Source of the DNA: an uncultured Dehalococcoidia bacterium
GTDB lineage: Bacteria; Chloroflexota; Dehalococcoidia; Dehalococcoidales; Fen-1064
Reading direction: 5' to 3'
DNA length: 32,008 nt
Assembly (NCBI GenBank): GCA_903916765.1
Contig: CAIWXV010000125.1
Coordinates: 1 to 32,008, forward strand
Part shown: in pieces, positions 22,942 to 31,285 of the stretch
How the letters are laid out: each line of letters begins with the position of its first letter
Position numbering within the stretch: the stretch's first letter is position 1
Program-made: the position numbers and the translations under genes
Notes under the pieces: model-generated
Databases searched by the model: none
Seen by the model: the letters and a program-made list of their open reading frames with translations, nothing else
What the model was told of the DNA's origin: nothing

Positions 22942-23832
22942 ATGCAGCAATTAATCTACGACTCGGTCAAATCCGGGCAAAGAATGACTATCGTCTGTTT
23001 CGTTTCGGGTTCGGGCACCAACTATCGTAAAATAGTCGAAAGAAACCCTGAACACGATTATCTGGTATTTACCAATCGACCGGATTGTGGTGGAGTAGCC
23101 ATTGCCCGGGAAAATAAGCACGAAGTAATTGCACTCAGTCATGTCCCTTATCTCGAAGAAGCCAGGAAAAAATACGGCTCAGGCAAAATCCCCAGAAACT
23201 GCCCCGAAAGAGTGCAGTACGAACAGCAAATTTCCCGTTTAATAGAAAATAAGTATGGCAGACAGACTGATTTAATTTGTCTGGCGGGTTATGACCAGTG
23301 GAATTCCGATTGGCTGGTGGATAAATACTTCCCCAGATTATTGAATGTTCATCCCGGGGATACGACCAAAGGTTACGACGGATTGCACGGGGTACCCTCG
23401 GCTAAGGCAATACTGGCAGGGGATACGACAGTCAGGTCGACCCTTTTTATCGTTGATAAAGGGGAAGATACGGGACCTGTATTGGTACAATCGAAGCCAC
23501 TTGACATAAAACAAACATTAGAAAAATTGGAGTCAAGGGGCACTACGGGATTATTAGAAGGGCTAAAACGGGTAACTGATTTTGCTACAGAGTGTAATAT
23601 AACAACTTATAAAGGCTTTACGGAAAAAGCCAGTAATGAACTGATGGTAATGATGGCACGTGTCTGTAGTAGTTTGCAGGATACCCTGAAAGTGAAAGGC
23701 GATTGGGCGATTTACCCGTTTGCGGTGCATGGCTTGATTGGGCAGGGACGTGTCGCTGTATCCGGTAGGTCAGTGTATATCGATGGGAAGAAAATGCCGG
23801 AGCACGGGTACAGACTCGATGAACACAGATAG
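22942..23832 (+). CDS. Formyltransferase-fold protein (PurN-like) with a C-terminal extension
   Basis: The 296-residue protein has a PurN-like core: MTIVCFVSGSGTNYRKIVER near residue 16, LICLAGYDQWNSDWLV, and the catalytic NVHPGDTTKGYDGLHG. FIVDKGEDTGPVLVQSKPLD supplies the Asp, so the Asn-His-Asp set appears present. PurN itself transfers formyl from formyltetrahydrofolate to GAR and is about 200 residues. This protein has about 80 extra residues ending DWAIYPFAVHGLIGQGRVAV and GRSVYIDGKKMPEHGY. It is not in a pur cluster. Start ATG 22942 was chosen because it follows the mini-protein stop by two bases; an ORF start at 22849 would overlap that gene entirely and adds non-conserved residues. 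Substrate uncertain; PurN duty is possible. Confidence 0.75.
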   Translation: MQQLIYDSVKSGQRMTIVCFVSGSGTNYRKIVERNPEHDYLVFTNRPDCGGVAIARENKHEVIALSHVPYLEEARKKYGSGKIPRNCPERVQYEQQISRLIENKYGRQTDLICLAGYDQWNSDWLVDKYFPRLLNVHPGDTTKGYDGLHGVPSAKAILAGDTTVRSTLFIVDKGEDTGPVLVQSKPLDIKQTLEKLESRGTTGLLEGLKRVTDFATECNITTYKGFTEKASNELMVMMARVCSSLQDTLKVKGDWAIYPFAVHGLIGQGRVAVSGRSVYIDGKKMPEHGYRLDEHR

Positions 23833-24417
23833 ATGGATGGCATGAAAAAAATCATATTGGCTTCAGCATCACCACGGCGAAAGGAATTACTCGAAAAAAT
23901 CGGTCTTAAATTTGAAGTCGAACCGGGTGATGGTGAAGAAATGCCGGACTCAAGTATCGATCCTCACAAACTTGCCCTGAAAATATCTCTTAAAAAAGCC
24001 GAATCGGTAGCTGCAAAACACAAAAATGCCATCATTATTGCCGCCGATACATTTGGAGTGTTTAACGGTAAGATACTTGGTAAGCCGCACACCGAAAACG
24101 AAGCGCGAAAAATGCTGGCGATAATCAGCGGCAGGTCACATCTTGTCATTACAGGTTTTAGCATCATAGACACTGGTACAAATAAAGTGTACTCCGAAAC
24201 AGTAGAAACGAAGGTTTATATTAGAAAATTGAGCTCGACGGAAATAGATGCCTATGTGAAGTCGAAAGAACCTCTGGACAAGGCGGGAGCCTATGCCATA
24301 CAGGGGTTGGGTTCTATGATTGTGGAAAAGATTGAGGGCGACTATTTCACTGTGATGGGTCTGCCTTTATGTGCTCTGACGGAAGCCTTGAAAGATTTTG
24401 GTATCAATGCCCTGTAA
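23833..24417 (+). CDS. maf: Maf-family nucleoside triphosphate pyrophosphatase
   Basis: Maf proteins hydrolyse non-canonical or modified nucleoside triphosphates such as dTTP, UTP or m7GTP and act as house-cleaning enzymes. The N-terminus MKKIILASASPRRKELLEKI carries the SxSPRR motif. AADTFGVFNGKILGKPHTENEA carries the catalytic Asp, and EPLDKAGAYAIQGLGSMIVE closes the site. The length of 194 residues is usual. Translation may start at 23833, directly after the preceding stop, or at ATG 23842, which gives the usual MKKIILAS start. The gene ends inside the 3' end of the convergent flavoprotein gene (14 bases shared). Confidence 0.93.
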   Translation: MDGMKKIILASASPRRKELLEKIGLKFEVEPGDGEEMPDSSIDPHKLALKISLKKAESVAAKHKNAIIIAADTFGVFNGKILGKPHTENEARKMLAIISGRSHLVITGFSIIDTGTNKVYSETVETKVYIRKLSSTEIDAYVKSKEPLDKAGAYAIQGLGSMIVEKIEGDYFTVMGLPLCALTEALKDFGINAL

Positions 24418-25732
24418 GAACATAAGCGGCGGCATGTTCACCGGCGACATATCCGGTTGAGAAAGCCGCTTGCAAGTTGTAGCCTCCTGTCGAGGCATCG
24501 ATGTCCATTACCTCGCCGCAAAAATAAAGCCCTTCAGCCAGACGTGAACCCATTGTGTGCGGGTCGATTTCTTTTAAAGAAATGCCTCCGGCAGTCACCA
24601 TTGCTGTGGACAGCGAATATGGCCCTTTGATATTGAAACGGAGCGATTTTATCAGGGATGACAGTCGTTCTCGCTCCTCTGTTGTTATCTGGTTGCCCAA
24701 TTTTTCCGGCGGTACCCGGGTCATCTCCAAAAACGGCCCGACCAGCTTAGATTGCAGGATTTCAGAGAGAATGTTTCGGTAGCTCCGCTTGGTATAACGG
24801 TCGAAATCACGTTGCAGTTGTTCCCGAAGGTCATCAGCACTAACCTCCGGTTTGAGGTCGATAGAGACGCTGACAGGTCCGTTTTTCAGACCATCCACGA
24901 TTGCTAGGCTCATTTCCAACGCAATCGGGCCGCTGAGTCCGAAGTGGGTGATAATAGCGTTGCCGGTGCGGTTCTCGATTACAGGCGGTTTTGGACGCTT
25001 GCCGGGAATACCACGCCCTACGTCTACTATTGGAATCAGGGATGTGTCGATTTTATCAGCCGTGCAGCCGAATGCGGTCAGCCGGATATTACTCAGGCTG
25101 ACACCTTGCATGCTTTTAGCTCGCTTGGTTTCCGTGACTAGCAGCGGCACCAGTCCGGGACGGATTTTGATAATCGTGTGACCTATTTCAGCCGCTATGC
25201 AATAACCGTCACCAGTGGAGCCGGTCTGGGGATGTGAAGCACCGCCGGTTGCTAGGATTACCGCTGAGGCAGGATATATATTTGTGAGGGTTTGTACACC
25301 AACAACCCGCTTGTCTTCCACCAGCAGATGGCTGATACTAACACCGGTCTGTATCTGGACTTTATTGTCAGTCAGGTAGTGTTGAAAAGCTCTGACGATT
25401 TCCCGTGCGTTTTGAGAAACAGGGTAGATTTTACCATCGGGCTCGGTCGTAGTCTCCACATCATAACGTTTTAAAAATGCCAACAGGTCATCTCGAAAAA
25501 ACTGATTGAAAGCGCTATAGAGAAAATGGCCGTTTTCACCGTACATCTCGATGAAACTGTCCAATTCCCGGTTGTTGGTCAGGTTACAGCGTCCATTGCC
25601 GCTGATGAGGATTTTCTTACCGGGGTGGTCTGTTTTTTCCAGAAGTAGTACGTCAGCACCTAGTTCAGCAGCACATCCTGCCGCCATCATACCGCCGGCT
25701 CCCCCTCCGATAACGATAACCTGTTTCTTCAT
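24404..25732 (-). CDS. HI0933/BaiN-family FAD-dependent oxidoreductase
   Basis: The 442-residue flavoprotein begins KKQVIVIGGGAGGMMAAGCA, an FAD-binding Rossmann motif, then LLLEKTDHPGKKILISGNGR with CNLTNN, a signature of the HI0933 (YhiN/BaiN) family. The mid-section has AVILATGGASHPQTGSTGDG, and the end has MDIDASTGGYNLQAAFSTG with the second FAD contact. BaiN, one named member, is a bile-acid dehydroxylation flavoprotein, but most members have no proven reaction, so I give no specific substrate. It is convergent with maf and divergent from lepA. A TTGACA sits upstream on the minus strand (near 25774-25779), but no good -10 accompanies it. Confidence 0.9.
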   Translation of the reverse strand: MKKQVIVIGGGAGGMMAAGCAAELGADVLLLEKTDHPGKKILISGNGRCNLTNNRELDSFIEMYGENGHFLYSAFNQFFRDDLLAFLKRYDVETTTEPDGKIYPVSQNAREIVRAFQHYLTDNKVQIQTGVSISHLLVEDKRVVGVQTLTNIYPASAVILATGGASHPQTGSTGDGYCIAAEIGHTIIKIRPGLVPLLVTETKRAKSMQGVSLSNIRLTAFGCTADKIDTSLIPIVDVGRGIPGKRPKPPVIENRTGNAIITHFGLSGPIALEMSLAIVDGLKNGPVSVSIDLKPEVSADDLREQLQRDFDRYTKRSYRNILSEILQSKLVGPFLEMTRVPPEKLGNQITTEERERLSSLIKSLRFNIKGPYSLSTAMVTAGGISLKEIDPHTMGSRLAEGLYFCGEVMDIDASTGGYNLQAAFSTGYVAGEHAAAYVLTGH

Positions 25733-25791
25733 TGCCCTAATGGTCAGTGTGCAGGAGAAAGACAGCGATTGTCAAGGGTATAACGTTTTTC

Positions 25792-25821
25792 TTGTCTCTT
25801 TTGCCTCCATCGTGATACTAT
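25792..25821 (+). promoter_or_regulatory. Promoter of lepA
   Basis: TTGTCT (25792-25797), an 18-base spacer and TACTAT (25816-25821) with a TGA extension form a reasonable promoter. The -10 ends ten bases before the ATG, so the leader would be only about four bases and no Shine-Dalgarno is visible. Confidence 0.55.
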
Positions 25822-25831
25822 CAAAGTAGTT

Positions 25832-27622
25832 ATGGAAAACATCAGAAACTTTTGTATCATCGCACATATCGACCATGGCAAATCTACCCTCGCCGACCGC
25901 ATTCTGGAACTTACCGGTGTGATTCACACTACGGAAAATGCACAGGTGCTGGATAGTATGGATTTAGAGCGTGAGCGTGGCATCACTATCAAGGCTAAGT
26001 CGGTGAGGATGCCTTATAAATCGCAGGACGGTAAAGAGTATATCCTGAATCTCATCGATACGCCGGGGCATGTAGACTTCAACTACGAAGTCTCGCGCAG
26101 TCTGAAAGCCTGTGAAGGCGCTGTTTTGCTGGTGGATGCCTCTCAGGGTGTCGAAGCCCAGACGATTGCCAACGCTTATCTTGCCATCGATGCCGGACTG
26201 GAAATTATTCCGGTCATAAATAAGATTGACTTGCCGAATGCGATGATTGACGAGTGTCGTCAACAACTGGAAGATTCATTGGGTTTGCCGGGTAAGACTG
26301 CCTTACTGGTTTCTGCCAAAGACGGTACCGGCGTCCCTGATTTATTGGAAGCGATTGTTACCCTCGTACCACCGCCGAAAGGCAGTATCGAAGAACCATT
26401 GAAATGTCTTATTTTCGACTCATTTTATGATACTTACCGTGGTGTTATTCCGCATATCCGTGTCTTTTCCGGTAGCCTGAAACACGGCGATAAAATTATG
26501 ATTAAGTCCACCGGTCAAATCCATGAGGTCGATGAAGTCGGCTATTTTACGCCGCAACTGACTCCCAGCGAAATTCTATCGGCGGGAGAAGTCGGTTATG
26601 CGGGCGCTATCATCAAAAAGGTGGGCAGTATCCATGTCGGTGATACCATTATTTCACCCGACCATCCTGAAACCGAAGGTATACACGGCTTCAGACACAC
26701 GCAACCGATGGTTTTCTGCGGTATCTATCCTATCAACACCAACGACTATGTCAAACTGACGGCTGCATTGGAGAAATTCCAGCTTAATGACTCCTCGATT
26801 GTCTATGAGAAAGAAAGTTCTGCGGCTTTGGGCTGGGGCTACCGTCTAGGATTTATGGGTATGTTGCATATGGAAATCACGCTCGAAAGATTGAAGCGGG
26901 AATACGGGCAGGAACTGATTGCCACGATGCCCTCGGTCATTTACAAAGTCTATACTACCGATGGGGAGTTCCAGTTAATCGATAACCCGTCGAAGTTTCC
27001 CGACCCTGGCCGTATCGACCACATCGAAGAGCCGATTGTCACCTTGCGTGTGATTGTGCCTAATGAATTTGTAGGGCCCATTATGGAATTATCCGATGCC
27101 AAGCGTGCCAAGCTGGAGGGGATGGAACATTCGGATAAAAGGCGTGCCCTGTTGACTTATGAATTCCCGCTGGCGGAAATGATTACCGGCTACTACGATA
27201 AGCTCAAGAGTGTCAGCCGGGGATATGCCAGCATGGATTATGATTTCCTCGGTTATCGCAGCGGGGATTTCGTTAAAGTGGATATACTGGTAAAAGAGAA
27301 TCAAGTTGATGCTTTATCCTTTATTTCCGTACGTGAAACTGCCCAATCCAGGTCCAGGGTACTGATTCATAAACTGAGGAAACTTATTCCCAGACAGATG
27401 TTTGAAATACCTCTGCAGGCGGCAATCGGGAGCAAAGTGATTGCCCGTGAAGATATTGTTGCGCTTAGAAAAGACGTTCTGGCAAAATGCTACGGCGGCG
27501 ACATCACGCGTAAGCGTAAGCTTCTGGAAAAGCAGGCTGAGGGCAAGAAGAAAATGAAGATGGTAGGGGCAGTGGAAGTGCCGCAGGAGGCATTCCTCTT
27601 ATTGTTGAAGATGGAGGAGTGA
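25832..27622 (+). CDS. lepA: Elongation factor 4 (LepA GTPase)
   Basis: LepA/EF4 is a translational GTPase related to EF-G that binds ribosomes and influences initiation and back-translocation. The 596-residue length is standard. G motifs are all present: AHIDHGKSTLADR (G1) near residue 9, RERGITIK (G2), DTPGHVDFNYEVSRS (G3), VINKIDLPNA (G4) and VSAKDGTG (G5). The C-terminal LepA-specific domain ends with CYGGDITRKRKLLEKQAEGK and KKMKMVGAVEVPQEAF. The start is ATG 25832 with no Shine-Dalgarno. hemW begins one base after the stop, a lepA-hemW pairing seen in many bacteria, and the lepA 3' end carries the GGAGGAG used by hemW. Confidence 0.97.
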   Translation: MENIRNFCIIAHIDHGKSTLADRILELTGVIHTTENAQVLDSMDLERERGITIKAKSVRMPYKSQDGKEYILNLIDTPGHVDFNYEVSRSLKACEGAVLLVDASQGVEAQTIANAYLAIDAGLEIIPVINKIDLPNAMIDECRQQLEDSLGLPGKTALLVSAKDGTGVPDLLEAIVTLVPPPKGSIEEPLKCLIFDSFYDTYRGVIPHIRVFSGSLKHGDKIMIKSTGQIHEVDEVGYFTPQLTPSEILSAGEVGYAGAIIKKVGSIHVGDTIISPDHPETEGIHGFRHTQPMVFCGIYPINTNDYVKLTAALEKFQLNDSSIVYEKESSAALGWGYRLGFMGMLHMEITLERLKREYGQELIATMPSVIYKVYTTDGEFQLIDNPSKFPDPGRIDHIEEPIVTLRVIVPNEFVGPIMELSDAKRAKLEGMEHSDKRRALLTYEFPLAEMITGYYDKLKSVSRGYASMDYDFLGYRSGDFVKVDILVKENQVDALSFISVRETAQSRSRVLIHKLRKLIPRQMFEIPLQAAIGSKVIAREDIVALRKDVLAKCYGGDITRKRKLLEKQAEGKKKMKMVGAVEVPQEAFLLLLKMEE

Positions 27623-27623
27623 G

Positions 27624-28823
27624 GTGAGAGGGCTTTACGTCCATATCCCTTTCTGTGTCAAAAAGTGCAGTTACTGCGATTTTTATTCCTTGCCAGGACG
27701 TTTGGATTCGCTAGGGCCATATGTTCAGGCAGTGATGAAAGAATCGCATAAATATGCGAAAATGTCTTTCGACACCCTCTATCTCGGTGGTGGCACCCCA
27801 AGCCTGCTCGGGGCTAAAAATCTTAAATTACTTATCGATGGACTTGGTGTAGAAAGTTCCTCTCCCCTTGCGGGAGGGGATTCATGTGAGGGGGTAAGGA
27901 TGAATAAGTTTCACTCTCACCCCGACCTCTCTCATCAAGGGAGAGGAAAGTTACAAAATAATTTTACTGAAGCCACGATTGAAATGAATCCGGAATCTAC
28001 TACTCCCGAGTTTCTGGAGACAGTCAAAGAGACTGGTTTTAATCGGGTATCGATTGGTGTGCAGTCCTTGTCCGATGACGAACTCAGAAGCGTCGGCAGA
28101 ATTCACACAGCGGCTCAAGCAATTTCTGCTGTGAAACGGGCGCAAAAAGCTGGTTTCCATGCTGTTTCCACCGACTTAATTATCGGACTTCCCGGACAAA
28201 CATGGAAGATCCTGAATAAAACACTGGAGACACTGGTCGGACTGGGTATCCATCATCTTTCCGTGTATTGTTTATCACTTGAAGACGGAACGCCTTTAGC
28301 TAAGAATCCACCGGATAATTTACCCTCCGATGACACTCAAGTTGAACTTTATGATAAGACCAGGACGTTCTTAATCGGACGAGGCTTTATTCATTATGAA
28401 ATTTCCAATTTTGCTCTCAAAGGATACGAGTGTAAACACAACCTCAATTATTGGCACGGCGGTGAATACCTCGGGCTTGGTCCATCAGCTGCCTCTCATC
28501 TCGATGGGAAAAGATTCAGAAATAATGCTGACCTGAATACTTACCTCCAAAATCCCATCGGTCAAATCGAGTATATCGAAGAATTGAATGCTCAGAATAA
28601 AGCCGCCGAGGAAGCGATGTTACGTTTGCGTTTGTTGGAAGAAGGATTGGATACCCATGAATTGACAACAAAATACGGGGTTGAGAATGTTCAGGATGTC
28701 ATTAGCCGACTCGATGGTATGGTTTGCGAAGGTTTACTCACTTGTGAAAACTCGAGGTATCGCCTGTCACCTTCCAGAATAATGACCTCGAACCCCATCT
28801 TTGCCAGAGTCCTTCTGAAATGA
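27624..28823 (+). CDS. hemW: HemW-like radical SAM protein (heme chaperone / CPO-like) with an in-frame repeat insertion
   Basis: HemW proteins bind SAM and a [4Fe-4S] cluster and insert heme; older annotations call them coproporphyrinogen oxidases. The start MRGLYVHIPFCVKKCSYCDF has the CxxxCxxC cluster motif, then DTLYLGGGTPSLL, SIGVQSLSDDELRSVGR and LIIGLPGQTW. The C-terminus has YEISNFALKGYECKHNLNYW and YLGLGPSAASH, all HemW marks. Residues about 78-109 are foreign: they are encoded by a palindromic repeat (27857-27948) placed between DGLG and the expected EATIEMNPES strand. The frame stays open, giving 399 residues against about 375 for the usual protein. Start GTG at 27624, one base after the lepA stop and behind GGAGGAG. 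Whether the protein still works is unknown. Confidence 0.92.
   Translation: MRGLYVHIPFCVKKCSYCDFYSLPGRLDSLGPYVQAVMKESHKYAKMSFDTLYLGGGTPSLLGAKNLKLLIDGLGVESSSPLAGGDSCEGVRMNKFHSHPDLSHQGRGKLQNNFTEATIEMNPESTTPEFLETVKETGFNRVSIGVQSLSDDELRSVGRIHTAAQAISAVKRAQKAGFHAVSTDLIIGLPGQTWKILNKTLETLVGLGIHHLSVYCLSLEDGTPLAKNPPDNLPSDDTQVELYDKTRTFLIGRGFIHYEISNFALKGYECKHNLNYWHGGEYLGLGPSAASHLDGKRFRNNADLNTYLQNPIGQIEYIEELNAQNKAAEEAMLRLRLLEEGLDTHELTTKYGVENVQDVISRLDGMVCEGLLTCENSRYRLSPSRIMTSNPIFARVLLK
27857..27948. repeat. 92-bp palindromic repeat inside hemW
   Basis: Perfect 10-bp inverted ends TTCCTCTCCC (27857-27866) and GGGAGAGGAA (27939-27948) bound the element. Each end can also fold on itself. The centre has GAGGGGGT opposite TCACCCCGACC. 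The hexamer AAAGTT occurs at both edges (27853-27858 and 27947-27952) and may be a trace of target duplication. The type resembles the CCTCTCCC/GGGAGAGG repeats widespread between genes in bacteria. Confidence 0.75.
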
Positions 28824-28849
28824 TACTGATGGTATATAAAAGGAGCGAG

Positions 28850-28867
28850 TCCCGACTTTCATCGGGA
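28850..28867 (+). repeat. Hairpin from a partial dispersed repeat in the radical SAM leader
   Basis: TCCCGA and TCGGGA pair over 6 bp around a 6-base loop, with GGATGG following as in the repeats at 15626 and 16241. It lies between a strong AAAAGGAG (28838-28845) and the ATG at 28878, separating them by 32 bases. Confidence 0.6.
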
Positions 28868-28877
28868 TGGCATTGCG

Positions 28878-29813
28878 ATGTCAGAATTTAAAAGACCGGA
28901 AATTATACGTCCCCCGAGTGAATGGAGGAGCTATTATCTGCCTTTAACCGCCGGCTGTTCTAATAACACCTGTACATTCTGCAATAGTTACGGTTCCAAG
29001 TTGCAAATTAGAGACGTCGATGATATCAAAAAGGAAATCGATGCGCTTGCTCTCTATATGGAAAGTAACATTTCTTTACCAGAGATTCACTGGATTGTTT
29101 ATGCCGTTGCTCGGGAGTGGGATGGGGAGAGGGTGTTTCTTCAGGACGGGGATGCTCTGGCATATCCCTTCCTGAAGTTAAAAGAGATATTGACTTATAT
29201 TCACCTGAAGCTTCCACATGTACAAAGGATAGCCACTTATGCCACGACTCAGGATATTTTGCGTCGTAGTATCGATGAACTGAAAGAGCTAAGAAAGCTC
29301 AATCTGGAGATTCTCTATATCGGGCTCGAAACCGGTAGCGATGAATTGTTAAAGAAGATAGGTAAAGGCGTTGATTCCCGACAGGAAATCGAAGCAGTTC
29401 ACAGAGTTAAAGAGGCTGGTATCCTGACTTCGGTGACGGTCATCCTGGGCATCGGTGGTAAAGAAAATAGTAAAAAACATTCACTGGAAACGGCAATGGT
29501 TCTCAGTGAGATGGACCCCGACTATGTCGGTGCTCTGACATTAACGCTGGTACCGGGGACGCCGTTGTATCAAGACTGGAAAGCGGGCAAATTCTCTTTA
29601 ATAACGCCGTTTGAATCGCTTGTGGAATTAGTGACCATCCTTAAGAATTCCAGCTTCACCCGTTGTTTCTTCAGTTCGATGCATGCGTCTAACTATTTCT
29701 CTATCAGAGGCACTCTGCCGCAGGATAAAGAAAAGATGATTGCGGAACTGGAGCGAATCATTCAGCGTGGAAACGAAGGTTTGCTCAGACCGGAATTTCT
29801 GAGGGGATTGTAA
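28878..29813 (+). CDS. Radical SAM protein of unknown substrate
   Basis: The 311-residue protein has LPLTAGCSNNTCTFCNSYGS near residue 20. Its C-x4-C-x2-C cluster motif is of the kind seen in stand-alone radical SAM enzymes of the Elp3-like SMART group. Later segments include LEILYIGLETGSDELLKKIG, a SAM-contact region, and TSVTVILGIGGKENSKKH and LTLVPGTPLYQDWKAG, all typical of the half-barrel. No extra Fe-S or B12 domain is seen. The ATG at 28878 has only a weak nearby GGGATGG; a strong AAAAGGAG is 32 bases upstream across a hairpin. It follows hemW by 54 bases and may be cotranscribed. The substrate cannot be inferred. Confidence 0.85.
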   Translation: MSEFKRPEIIRPPSEWRSYYLPLTAGCSNNTCTFCNSYGSKLQIRDVDDIKKEIDALALYMESNISLPEIHWIVYAVAREWDGERVFLQDGDALAYPFLKLKEILTYIHLKLPHVQRIATYATTQDILRRSIDELKELRKLNLEILYIGLETGSDELLKKIGKGVDSRQEIEAVHRVKEAGILTSVTVILGIGGKENSKKHSLETAMVLSEMDPDYVGALTLTLVPGTPLYQDWKAGKFSLITPFESLVELVTILKNSSFTRCFFSSMHASNYFSIRGTLPQDKEKMIAELERIIQRGNEGLLRPEFLRGL

Positions 29814-29839
29814 TAGAGATGTCCCTGATTAATCGCTTA

Positions 29840-29848
29840 TGTTATAAT
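29840..29848 (+). promoter_or_regulatory. Extended -10 promoter of the FKBP gene
   Basis: TGTTATAAT at 29840-29848 is a perfect -10 with the TGn extension and no good -35. The ATG is 37 bases downstream, with CGGAGATT as the ribosome site. Confidence 0.6.
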
Positions 29849-29885
29849 CCAGAGAATTGCACTAAATTAGTCGGAGATTAAAGTG

Positions 29886-30389
29886 ATGAAGACGTGGAAT
29901 ATCGTTTTACTTGCGGGTTTGTTGCTGAGTACCATGTTGTTGACTGGTTGCGGGGCAAAAACTGCAAAAGAGGGAGACACTGTTAAAATAGAGTATACAT
30001 TGAAGCTGGAAGACGGCTCTGTTTTCGATACTTCGGTAGGAAAAGATCCCTTCGAATTTACGATAGGTGAAGGACAGGTGATTACTGGCTTTGAAGATGC
30101 TGTCAAAGGGATGAAGGTTGGAGAATCGAAGGCCGTCACTTTATCTCCTGCTGAAGCTTACGGCGATTATGATGATAGCCTTTTAACTGTGGTGGATCGC
30201 ACCCAATTGCCTGAAGATTTAGACCCGAAGGTTGGTGACCAATTACAGGCAACTCATGAAGACGGCACAACCGCTATGGTTACGGTAATTGAAGTTTCTG
30301 ATACGACAATCACCGTCGATGCCAATTCTGCTCTGGCAGGAAAAACACTGACATTCGAGTTGAAACTCATGGAAATCGTGAAAAAATAG
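29886..30389 (+). CDS. FKBP-type peptidyl-prolyl isomerase, lipoprotein (SlyD-like)
   Basis: The protein has a bacterial lipoprotein signal: a basic start MKTWN, a hydrophobic run IVLLAGLLLSTMLL and the lipobox LTGC. It should be anchored on the outer face of the cytoplasmic membrane. The FKBP domain follows: GDTVKIEYTLKLEDGSVFDT, PFEFTIGEGQVITGFEDAVK with GMKVGESKAVTL, and then AEAYGDYD. An insert-in-flap segment (VVDRTQLPEDLDPKVGDQLQ) is of the SlyD/FkpA-like chaperone kind. It ends ALAGKTLTFELKLMEIVKK, as SlyD domains do. It lacks the His-rich SlyD tail. ATG 29886 was preferred over GTG 29883 by spacing. It helps proline-limited folding of exported proteins. A strong terminator follows. 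Confidence 0.92.
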   Translation: MKTWNIVLLAGLLLSTMLLTGCGAKTAKEGDTVKIEYTLKLEDGSVFDTSVGKDPFEFTIGEGQVITGFEDAVKGMKVGESKAVTLSPAEAYGDYDDSLLTVVDRTQLPEDLDPKVGDQLQATHEDGTTAMVTVIEVSDTTITVDANSALAGKTLTFELKLMEIVKK

Positions 30390-30415
30390 ATTTTATCTAT
30401 TGTTGGTAGAAGTGC

Positions 30416-30454
30416 AAGAAGAGGAGGGGCAAATGCCCTTCCTCTTCTTTTTAT
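30416..30454 (+). terminator. Rho-independent terminator after the FKBP gene
   Basis: AAGAAGAGGAGGGGC (30416-30430) pairs with GCCCTTCCTCTTCTT (30435-30449) over 15 bp with one G-T, around AAAT. A T-rich tail follows. It lies 27 bases beyond the stop. Confidence 0.92.
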
Positions 30455-30526
30455 TATTCCCATACCTATCGTAGAAAGTAATGGGGGTAAAATTGCCGTA
30501 CAAATAGGGTTGAATTTATCCCCAGT

Positions 30527-31285
30527 TTATTTTGCTGCCAGTTGACTGATTAACCGTTTGATTTCCTCCCGGAAGCTGTCGGTGGTTGCTGTAGATGTGT
30601 CGATTGTTATGTTTCCGTGGCTATCGATTGTGTATCCGAACTGGCTTTATTGCTTATCGAGATATGCGGGGGAAAGGGGATGTTCTGCTGAAGGGAAGAT
30701 TGCCCTATCATTAGTCGATGTCGTAATTGCTGAAACCTCCGTGACGCCTTCTACGATTCTCATCGATTGTGCGGCCGTTTGTACAATACTGCGTTCGTAT
30801 CCTGAGGCTGTTCTACAGGCTTCATCAATTAGTGATATTGCTCCCGAAGATACTTCCAGAGGAGCGATTGCTGTACCTTTGAACGGTTGTGCCATTACAT
30901 GCGAAGGCTCAGCCATGGCGAAGGAAGTGCCTGCCAGCAGTACCAGGAGGAATGAGGTCGCTCCAACCAGTATCGCTTGTCGAATGCCTGCCGGTAGCCG
31001 TGGTATTCTAAAAGGTTTAGGTTTGCTTCTCTCCGACATGTACTTATCGGCCAGGCTGGATAATTGGATTACCTCTTCGGCGAATGGGTTGTTGGACCTT
31101 ACGGCATATTGTTTTGCCGTGAGGAACTGGTTATAGGTATGTCGTCTATTAGGGTTGGACAAAACCTGATAAGCCTCATCGATATCGTCGATTAACAAGT
31201 AATTTTGGCATGAATGGTTTAGCCGTCTGTAAGCCGTGGCAATGTCTTGTGTTGTGTCTTATTGTTTGTGATTACCAAGCAGGAT
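30527..31285 (-). pseudogene. Broken J-domain membrane-protein gene with in-frame stops
   Basis: The longest uninterrupted part is 31198-30647 (183 codons from a TTG). It starts with the end of a J-domain, DDIDEAYQVLSNPNRRHTYN, and has one membrane helix (AILVGATSFLLVLLAGTSFAMA) near residue 75-95. The same frame continues upstream of 31198 as DTTQDIATAYRRLNHSCQNY. A TAA (31261-31259) comes before it, then ILLGNHKQ, then a TGA (31288-31286). That is the helix I/II part of a J-domain broken by stops, and the HPD motif is replaced by HSC. Past the TAA at 30649-30647 the frame stays open for 39 codons (SQFGYTIDSHGNITID to SFREEIKRLISQLAAK) to TAA 30529-30527. Three nonsense codons with no frameshift suggest a young pseudogene. 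A shortened functional gene is the alternative. Confidence 0.6.

Noticed and set aside
30558-31136. Plus-strand open frame of 192 codons
   Set aside because: It lies opposite the J-domain gene, has no recognisable domain or ribosome site, and the minus strand clearly encodes J-domain and membrane-helix sequence.
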